This document shows, one piece after another, positions 57,828-64,000 of a DNA stretch of 64,000 bases; within the stretch, counting starts at the first letter, position 1; every line of letters starts with the position of its first letter. Both the position numbers and the translations under genes were made by a program. The notes beneath the pieces were generated by a model, which saw only the letters and a program-made list of their open reading frames with translations, was not told the origin of the DNA and made no database searches. The stretch comes from Treponema sp. (GTDB lineage Bacteria; Spirochaetota; Spirochaetia; Treponematales; Treponemataceae), in assembly GCA_017470605.1 (NCBI GenBank), contig JAFUYH010000042.1:50493-114492 (forward strand), given 5' to 3'.

Positions 57828-59954
57828 ATGAAATTTCGTAAGATTTTGTTTCTGTTAATTCTTTCTTTTCTTTCTATAAATATTTTTGCAAAAACGAAAA
57901 ATTACATTCCGCAAAGTGATAAAGATGCCCGCGCAATTTTTAATCAGCTTGTAGAAAATGAAACAAGTCTTCAGAACTATATTCTTTCTGAAAATGACGA
58001 TTATACAAAACTTGACCGTTCCTGCTGGAAAGTTGATGTAAATAAAAATGTCTGGTTTATAATCAAAAATACTACAAATCAGAAATATGCCCTTTTAAAA
58101 CTAAATCTGGAAAAAAACAAGTTTTCTCTATTTTCTCCAAGCCTTGCACAGGATACTCCTGCTTCAAATTATCAGATTCTTCATTTTGATATAAGTGATG
58201 ATGGAATTCTTTTCCTTGATTTATGGGAGAATGGCTATAAGAAAAGAAAACTAATTTCTATGAACTCCAAAAATCCTTCTGAGATTAACATTTTGATAGA
58301 TTTTCACGGTTATAAAAACTGGGGCAATCTTTCAATGGTTTATAGTTCTAAAACAGACCAGCTATATGTAGAAACTTATGGCGAATCAAAAGCAATTCGT
58401 GGTCGCATGGTTTTGTATGATTGTGGCTTTTATATTTTTAAGCGCACAGACGGAGTTTTTAGTCAGAAGGGGCAAGAAAGAGTTTTTAGTATTCCGCAAT
58501 GGATAATTACAGATGCCCGTTATGCTTTTTTGGAACAGGATCCAGCAGATTACAGGGGCTATCTGGACTGGCTGTATAATTTTTGTGATTACGGAGAAAA
58601 AACTTTTGTTTATCAGACTGAAGATGGTAAGCTTCTTACAGATGAGGACGCTCTTAGAAAATATAAAGAAGATAATAAATTGAATGATGACAGTGTGGAA
58701 TTATCCAGACAGTTAAGAAAGGTGAGCAATAATAAAATACTGGATGAATCTGCTCTATCATGTATTTCTAAGTTTCCGCAAAGTTATCCTCGTTATGCTG
58801 AATATCAGCCCTATAATGCATGGCTCTTAAAAACTACGGACGGTGTCTGGCTTTTTGTTGAACTTGGGGTCCAATATATTGATAGTTCTGGAAACGCGAA
58901 CTGGAAGTGTGCTCATATGACTCCGTATCTTCTGGAAGATGCAGATGGAAATTATCCCGATGTAAGTGAAAAGCCTTTGGGAATTATGAGAATTGCTGCT
59001 TCGGTGGATATAAACTGTAGTTCTGCACAGAGTTTGTATGGAGCGCTGGTTTATAAAGACAATGATTCTACGTCCTGGTTTGTTTATAAAAACGGCGAAA
59101 AATATGATTGTCAGTCTTTTGAAGATGCAGAAATGACCGCACAAAAGCTTGCAGATGGAAAAAATGTTTCTGGGGCAAAGCCACTTGTGGCGGCTTCATG
59201 GCTTCTTGTACTTGTTTTCTTATTTGTTCTGGTGATTGCAGAAAGTCTTGTAATCTTTATCATTCTTTCTAAAAAGTTTTCGCAGCACCTTTCTATAAAA
59301 GATAAGAAATTTATTTTTAGAATACAGGAAAACGAACGGACAAAACTTTCGCATGATATTCACGATTCTGTTGTTCAGAATATTCGCGCTATAAGGCTGG
59401 AAACCGAAATGCTGGAGGTTGTCCCGGGAAGCGAGGCTAAAAAACAGAAGATTGTTGATGAAATGACGGAAGTAATTTCTCTTCTTCGTAATATCTGTTA
59501 TAACTTCCGCCCGGCAGAACTATCTGTTCAGACGGAAAACACGGAACTTATTTCTATAATAGATACTCTCTGCCAGCAGTTTATTGCGCGTACAAAGATT
59601 CCGTGTAAGATTCAGATTCAAAAAGACTTTGTTCCGCCAAAAATGGATACAGAGAAATGTACGAATATTGTTCGGGCTGTGCAGGAAGCGCTTTCTAATA
59701 TAGAAAAACATTCTTATGCAACAGAAGTACAGATTGTAATTAAGACTCTCGTAGAGGGGGCTGGTGCCAATCTTGTGATTTTTATAATTGATGATGGAAT
59801 AGGCTGCGATGTTGCTAAACTAGGCCGGAATAAAATGCATTTTGGTGTGCGGAATATGAAAGAGCGGATAAGTGCGGCCGGCGGCGAAATAGAGTTTTTT
59901 AGCACAGAGGGCCAGGGCTTGAGTGTGCAGATGAAGGTGCCGTATGAACAATAG
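57828..59954 (+). CDS. sensor histidine kinase, HisKA_3 type
   Basis: A signal-like helix (residues 5-20) and a membrane helix near 450-478 (ASWLLVLVFLFVLVIAESLVIF) enclose a ~430-residue extracytoplasmic region of unknown fold. The kinase part has the dimerisation block KLSHDIHDSVVQN with phospho-acceptor His512, and an HATPase with N box (VQEALSNIEKHS) and IDDGIGCD. It belongs to the NarX/LiaS-type class that pairs with LuxR-type regulators. The next gene is that regulator, overlapping by 11 bases. The signal is unknown. Confidence 0.9.
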   Translation: MKFRKILFLLILSFLSINIFAKTKNYIPQSDKDARAIFNQLVENETSLQNYILSENDDYTKLDRSCWKVDVNKNVWFIIKNTTNQKYALLKLNLEKNKFSLFSPSLAQDTPASNYQILHFDISDDGILFLDLWENGYKKRKLISMNSKNPSEINILIDFHGYKNWGNLSMVYSSKTDQLYVETYGESKAIRGRMVLYDCGFYIFKRTDGVFSQKGQERVFSIPQWIITDARYAFLEQDPADYRGYLDWLYNFCDYGEKTFVYQTEDGKLLTDEDALRKYKEDNKLNDDSVELSRQLRKVSNNKILDESALSCISKFPQSYPRYAEYQPYNAWLLKTTDGVWLFVELGVQYIDSSGNANWKCAHMTPYLLEDADGNYPDVSEKPLGIMRIAASVDINCSSAQSLYGALVYKDNDSTSWFVYKNGEKYDCQSFEDAEMTAQKLADGKNVSGAKPLVAASWLLVLVFLFVLVIAESLVIFIILSKKFSQHLSIKDKKFIFRIQENERTKLSHDIHDSVVQNIRAIRLETEMLEVVPGSEAKKQKIVDEMTEVISLLRNICYNFRPAELSVQTENTELISIIDTLCQQFIARTKIPCKIQIQKDFVPPKMDTEKCTNIVRAVQEALSNIEKHSYATEVQIVIKTLVEGAGANLVIFIIDDGIGCDVAKLGRNKMHFGVRNMKERISAAGGEIEFFSTEGQGLSVQMKVPYEQ

Positions 59955-60579
59955 TCAAGCTTGCAATACTCTGTTTATTGTAGATGATCATTCCATGCTA
60001 AAAAACGGATTGAAAAATTATCTGGAAATGAATACGCAATGGAAGGTTTCGGGGGCTTTTTCTGGAATTGCAGACTGTCTTGCTGTTTTATGCGGTGGGG
60101 CTCGGGAAAAAGTGTCTTTGCCCGAACTTATCATTATAGATATTCAGCTTGCAGACGGCGAAACTGGCTTTTCTCTGGTAAAAACTTTGAAAAAAGATTT
60201 TCCGGAAATAAAAATAGTCTTGTATTCAATGTACGATACCTGGGGCTTTATTTTACAGGCAAAAGATTTGGGCGTTCAGGGCTATATTTCTAAGGTTTCT
60301 AGTGATGAAGAGCTTGTGCGTTGTCTTTCTGTCGTACAGGCGGGGGGAACTTACTACGAAAAAAAGTCTGAATCCATTCAAAGCGAACTGGAATCTATAA
60401 CTTCTGTGTTGAAAAAACAGGAAAAAGTGGTTTTTGAAATGGCACTTCAGGGCAAAACAAATAAACAGATTGCAGATGAGTTATTTATTTCCCTTCATAC
60501 TGTAGAAAACTATATAAGTTATCTTATAAAACTTGCGGGTTGTAAAAAGCGCGAAGATCTTCTTGAAAAATATAAATAA
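59944..60579 (+). CDS. NarL/FixJ-type response regulator
   Basis: The receiver domain (1-130) has DDH near 14-16, phospho-acceptor Asp66 in LIIIDIQLADG and Lys in YISKVSS. The LuxR-type HTH (about 145-205) reads VFEMALQGKTNKQIADELF then SLHTVENYISYL. Length of 211 is normal. It overlaps the kinase gene and is followed 90 bases later by the glycoside hydrolase gene, which it may control; this is inference from position. Confidence 0.92.
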   Translation: MNNSQACNTLFIVDDHSMLKNGLKNYLEMNTQWKVSGAFSGIADCLAVLCGGAREKVSLPELIIIDIQLADGETGFSLVKTLKKDFPEIKIVLYSMYDTWGFILQAKDLGVQGYISKVSSDEELVRCLSVVQAGGTYYEKKSESIQSELESITSVLKKQEKVVFEMALQGKTNKQIADELFISLHTVENYISYLIKLAGCKKREDLLEKYK

Positions 60580-60620
60580 AAATAGGAGAAAACTCCCGAC
60601 GATAACGTTTTTCTTTAGTA

Positions 60621-60626
60621 TATAAT
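60621..60626 (+). promoter_or_regulatory. -10 box of the glycoside hydrolase gene
   Basis: TATAAT 43 bases before the ATG at 60669; the -35 region has no good match to TTGACA, which is compatible with activator dependence. An ACGGAGG ribosome site follows. Confidence 0.5.
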
Positions 60627-60668
60627 AGAATCGGATGCGTATACAGCATTGTACGGAGGTTATGTTAT

Positions 60669-63600
60669 ATGAAAAAAATGTTTAATATTCTTACTGGAGT
60701 ACTGCTGACTGTTTTTCTGGTTACGGCAAGTTTGACTGTAGCCGGTTGTAAGCAGAATCCAGAAGATAAAACAAAAAAAGAAAGTGAAAAGAATGATGAG
60801 GAAAGTGAAGGACTGATAATTCCTATTAAGGAAGTATATTTCTGGACTGAAGATGCAGGTTCTTTTGATGCAGCAAGTGGAAAAGTTATTTTGAAAAACG
60901 GCAGCAAGGGGGCAAGTATAGGAATCGATGCCGTCGATGCTTCGGAATATAAATATGTAAAGCTTGTGTATGAAAAGCTGGACTTTCCGAATATTATTTT
61001 CAGAGTGCATTATGAAGATGAAAGCCTTTCTGAAGTATTTTTACAAAAAAATAAGACAACAGCTTATATAGAATTAGATGCTCTGAGAAAGGAAAAAGTT
61101 ACCGGCTTAAGTTTAATGACCCGTTCGCCGGAAAGTAAAATAGGAGTTGCAGAATGTAGTCTTACTCTTAAAGAACTTCGTTTTGTAAATGAAAAGAAAA
61201 CAGAAACAAAGTCTGCAATCACAGATAAAAAGTCTGGAACTTTTAATGATAATATAACTGCTCTTGAGCTTTCAGATAAAATTGGTCTAGGCTTGAGTCT
61301 TGGAAGCGGCCTTTCTGCCTGTCCTTATTATAATCAGAAAGAATTAAGACAGACAGGTTATGGTTTCCAGCGCAATTTTAATAAAGCGGGTGAACCTCTC
61401 GTAATGAATCTGGAAGACCAGAAGGTTGCAGTAGGAAATGGTTATGGTGGACTTGCCTTTGAACTTGGAGAACTTCCTCTGGTAACAAAAGCCTATATTG
61501 ATGAAGTCCGCGATTTAGGTTTTAAGTCTATAAGAATCTGTGTAACCTGGTATCCCTATATAATTGATAAAAATTATACAATTGATCCGGATTTTATGGC
61601 ACGTGTAAAAGAGGTTGTAGACTGGGCACTTGAAGATGGACTTTATGTTCTTTTGAATGAACATCATTCAGTTCATAAATTTAGTCCGAGCCCGCTTGGT
61701 TATGCCGATGGCTATAATCTTACAGAAACCGACCGTGCAGAATCAGAAAGATATTTGAAGGCTGTTTATGAACAGGTTTGCGCTGCCTTTAATGGTTCTT
61801 ATGATGAACGCCTGATTTTTGAAACTTTGAATGAACCTCGCGTTATAAAAGAAGATGGCTCTGAAATCTGGAATATAAATACCTGGTCTTCAGAAGAAGA
61901 TAAAGCTGCCTATAATGCGGGTACAAAAATCCTTTGTGATTATAATCAGCTGATTGTAGATACAATTCGTGCAAGCGGCGGAAATAATGCAAAACGCTTT
62001 ATTATGGTGCCGACTTATGCAACTTCTCATGAGGCTGTAACAGACGAAAATTTTAAACTTCCTGATGATAGTGCAGGTGGAAAAATGATGGTCGCAGTTC
62101 ACTGGTATCCGCTGGGCTTTAATGCCCCTGAAAAGGAAGACCAGCCGGCTAAAAAACGTTCAGCTTATTCGGACCAGATTAAGCAGGATTTTGAACAATC
62201 CTTTAAGAATTCTTATGATTGCTTTATTTCAAAAGGAGTGCCTGTAACTCTGACAGAATTTGGCATTGAAAATGGCGGCGAGCTTCATACTCAGTTATTC
62301 GGTTCTACAGCTGCAGACCATGATGAACGTAAACTATGTCTTACAGATATGTGTGAAATTGCTGGTAAATATGGCCTTTCTGTAATGGAATGGGACGACG
62401 GCTATGTTCACAATATTATTAATCGTCTTACAAATCAGCCTTATGAAAGCGATGATTTTACGTCAGATTTAATTGCATCATGGAAAAAAGGACGCGAAAA
62501 TTATTATGGAAAAAAGGTGCCAGTTGCTGCGTTTAATAAATCTTTTAGTGTAGCTCCTTCCGGGGTGGCAGTTGTAAATCCTCATAAGGGCTTTGTGCAG
62601 TATGCCTGGAGCGATGATTATTTATCAAACGAGTGGTGGGATTTAAGTCTTGCTTCCGGTAAAAACCAATCATGGAATTATTGTTCTGTTGTTTATACAG
62701 GCTGTGGCTGGAACAAAATTCAAAAGGGAAAAAATGAATATGACTGGTCTTTTATAGATAAAGAGCTTGAATCCTGTAAAAAATATAATAGAACTTTGGG
62801 ATGGCGTATTTATCCTATAGATTCTTGTGATGAAGAGGGGGATTTAGTTCCTCAATACGTTTATGATGAAGATTGTAAGTCTGTAATGTCTTATTGTACA
62901 GATTCAAAAAAAAATATCCGTGTGCCAGACTGGTCAGACCCAATTTATATTCAGGCCTGTAAAGATTTTGCAAAGGAGATGGCTAAAAAATATGATGGAA
63001 ATAAATATGTTGAGTTTATAGATATCCGTTGCTTTGGAAACTGGGGCGAGTGGCATTGCTCCCAGTTAGAAGACAGCGAAATGCCTTCTGTTGAAGTTCA
63101 AAAAGAGATGATAGATTATTATTTATCGGTATTTAAGAAAACCCAGCTGGTAATTCCAAGTGATGTTCGTGGAGAATTGTATGAGTATATACTTTCCAAA
63201 GGAATTGCAAAAAGAGACGATGGTTTGATTCAGATAAAAGGTCGTGAAGAAGAATTGAAAAAGTGTTACGAAGCTGGTCTTCCTGTTATTGGAGAAAACT
63301 GTGATACTTATGCAAATATGCTCAAATGTTCGGATGCAGATGACTGGAATCAAAAATGGACTTTAGAAAGATGGAAGAATGCAATTAATGTTTCCCACAT
63401 GACTTATTACGAACTTGACCGAGGAGATTGTGGCCTTACTTTCTTTACCGAACAGGGTGACAATGTAAAAGAGATGACAAACAAACTTGGCTATAATTTT
63501 ACAGTTACTTCTGCAGATATGAATTATGACGGTAATGGAAGTGGAAAGCTTACAGTTACCATAAAAAATACAGGGCTTGCTCCGGCTTTCTTTGATATAA

Positions 63601-63854
63601 ATCTGATTGCTGAAGTTTCAGATTCTGACGGAGTAAGAAGAACTCTGATAGGCGAGTCTAAAAAAATAGAGAAGGGCAGCTTTACAGATGATTCAGAAAA
63701 GACCTTTGAGTTTTCGGCTTCGGGCTTAGAGCTTTGTGAGGGGGAAAGAATCTGTATTGGCCTTTATGAAGATGCTGATGCAGATAATCCGAATGTGAAG
63801 TTTGATAATAAGAATACCCTTACAAACAATAAACTGTCACTCGGAGAACTGTAA
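60669..63854 (+). CDS. lipoprotein with a GH5 catalytic domain and a second glycoside-hydrolase-like barrel
   Basis: A lipoprotein signal peptide ends at VAGC (Cys26). Residues 45-190 look like a carbohydrate-binding beta-sandwich. Residues 195-620 match glycoside hydrolase family 5: VRDLGFKSIRICVTWYPYI, LLNEHHSVHK, acid/base Glu389 in FETLNEPR and nucleophile Glu530 in LTEFGIENG. Residues 635-940 are a second TIM-barrel-like domain (NPHKGFVQYAW, LGWRIYPIDSCDEEG, FIDIRCFGNWGEWH), resembling DUF4874/GH42-type proteins, and a C-terminal sandwich (950-1060) follows, as in DUF4832. The likely role is beta-glucan or mannan breakdown at the cell surface. The substrate is inferred from the family only. 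Confidence 0.85.
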   Translation: MKKMFNILTGVLLTVFLVTASLTVAGCKQNPEDKTKKESEKNDEESEGLIIPIKEVYFWTEDAGSFDAASGKVILKNGSKGASIGIDAVDASEYKYVKLVYEKLDFPNIIFRVHYEDESLSEVFLQKNKTTAYIELDALRKEKVTGLSLMTRSPESKIGVAECSLTLKELRFVNEKKTETKSAITDKKSGTFNDNITALELSDKIGLGLSLGSGLSACPYYNQKELRQTGYGFQRNFNKAGEPLVMNLEDQKVAVGNGYGGLAFELGELPLVTKAYIDEVRDLGFKSIRICVTWYPYIIDKNYTIDPDFMARVKEVVDWALEDGLYVLLNEHHSVHKFSPSPLGYADGYNLTETDRAESERYLKAVYEQVCAAFNGSYDERLIFETLNEPRVIKEDGSEIWNINTWSSEEDKAAYNAGTKILCDYNQLIVDTIRASGGNNAKRFIMVPTYATSHEAVTDENFKLPDDSAGGKMMVAVHWYPLGFNAPEKEDQPAKKRSAYSDQIKQDFEQSFKNSYDCFISKGVPVTLTEFGIENGGELHTQLFGSTAADHDERKLCLTDMCEIAGKYGLSVMEWDDGYVHNIINRLTNQPYESDDFTSDLIASWKKGRENYYGKKVPVAAFNKSFSVAPSGVAVVNPHKGFVQYAWSDDYLSNEWWDLSLASGKNQSWNYCSVVYTGCGWNKIQKGKNEYDWSFIDKELESCKKYNRTLGWRIYPIDSCDEEGDLVPQYVYDEDCKSVMSYCTDSKKNIRVPDWSDPIYIQACKDFAKEMAKKYDGNKYVEFIDIRCFGNWGEWHCSQLEDSEMPSVEVQKEMIDYYLSVFKKTQLVIPSDVRGELYEYILSKGIAKRDDGLIQIKGREEELKKCYEAGLPVIGENCDTYANMLKCSDADDWNQKWTLERWKNAINVSHMTYYELDRGDCGLTFFTEQGDNVKEMTNKLGYNFTVTSADMNYDGNGSGKLTVTIKNTGLAPAFFDINLIAEVSDSDGVRRTLIGESKKIEKGSFTDDSEKTFEFSASGLELCEGERICIGLYEDADADNPNVKFDNKNTLTNNKLSLGEL

Positions 63855-63869
63855 TAGATTGCACAGGGC

Positions 63870-63993
63870 AAACGCATTATAAAAGAGCCGAAACTGTAAA
63901 AAGTGCTACCACTGCACGTTCTTGCAAACCGCATGGTATAAGCCGTATAGGAAAATGATTAAAAAGGCTTCGCCTCGGCTTATAAATGCGTTT
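63870..63993. repeat. imperfect inverted repeat at the right edge
   Basis: AAACGCATTATAAAAGAGCCG at the left (63870 on) and the complement of CGGCTTATAAATGCGTTT (63976-63993) at the right are similar, about 85 bases apart. GATTGC also recurs on the outside of both arms. A smaller hairpin, AGGCTTCGCCT, lies next to the right arm. There is no ORF. It could be a structured RNA, a terminator region or the end of a mobile element; the window cuts off what follows. Confidence 0.5.
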
Positions 63994-64000
63994 GCAATCC

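Overview
The window looks like the chromosome of a host-associated, low-GC Treponema, probably a gut or rumen species. The main evidence is a flagellar sheath protein FlaA, a spirochaete-specific spiro-SPASM protein, two bactofilins, many TPR proteins, a partner-switching module and a lipoprotein glycoside hydrolase of the GH5 cellulase type. Genes are tightly packed, often with ATGA or TAATG overlaps. Clear promoters follow TTGAC(A/G) - about 17 nt - TATAAT-like.

Layout. 1-5927 (+): tail of a DegT-like aminotransferase, nadK, recN, two spirochaete proteins and a LysM/LytM protein. 5931-12097 (-): DEDDh exonuclease, two phosphohexomutase paralogues, a second LytM-like protein and a beta-propeller protein. 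12250-14829: an HTH-EIIA regulator, then a transglutaminase-like protein and a pseudouridine synthase facing away from each other across shared -10 DNA. 14881-19996 (+): dTDP-rhamnose genes rfbB, rfbA, rfbC (no rfbD), a bactofilin, a TPR protein and mtaB. 20058-22980 is the accessory part: tRNA-Pro with a 25-bp duplicate of its 3' end 197 bp away, an integrase that has lost its HxxR box, an Rpn-type nuclease, a chimeric small ORF, a cluster of short repeats and a frameshifted secreted peptide. 22981-26237: thrS, hslO, tmRNA. 26370-28997 (-): kinase/STAS/phosphatase module. 29101-32180 (-): ParB-like, phosphoesterase and TPR genes. 32276-35145 (+): two TPR proteins, one with a Gln/Ala-rich linker. 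35154-38459 (-): mutL, xseB, xseA.

38520-46560 (+) is the most interesting part. It is a six-gene run with overlapping ends: spiro-SPASM protein, glycosyltransferase-like protein, an 820-residue fusion of an SpsF-type cytidylyltransferase, a PseG-like domain and a zinc-ribbon methyltransferase, an ATP-grasp enzyme, a cell-wall amidase, and a GerMN protein broken at an A7 run in exactly the -1 slippery phase. flaA follows with its own promoter. I infer a surface or flagellar glycan system with a nonulosonic-acid-like or related sugar; this is not proven by the sequence.

47812-63854 (+ except one gene): a RelA/SpoT-TPR protein, tRNA-Glu, a DinG-like helicase with an intact N-terminal JAMM motif, plsC, a 57-residue zinc-ribbon protein on the minus strand facing rpsT, an HU protein, lnt, a second bactofilin, rho, a two-component system and a two-barrel glycoside hydrolase lipoprotein. 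An imperfect inverted repeat lies at the right edge. Several genes (rfbB, rluA-like, hslO, HU) have a -10 box only 6-7 nt before the start codon, which suggests leaderless mRNAs.
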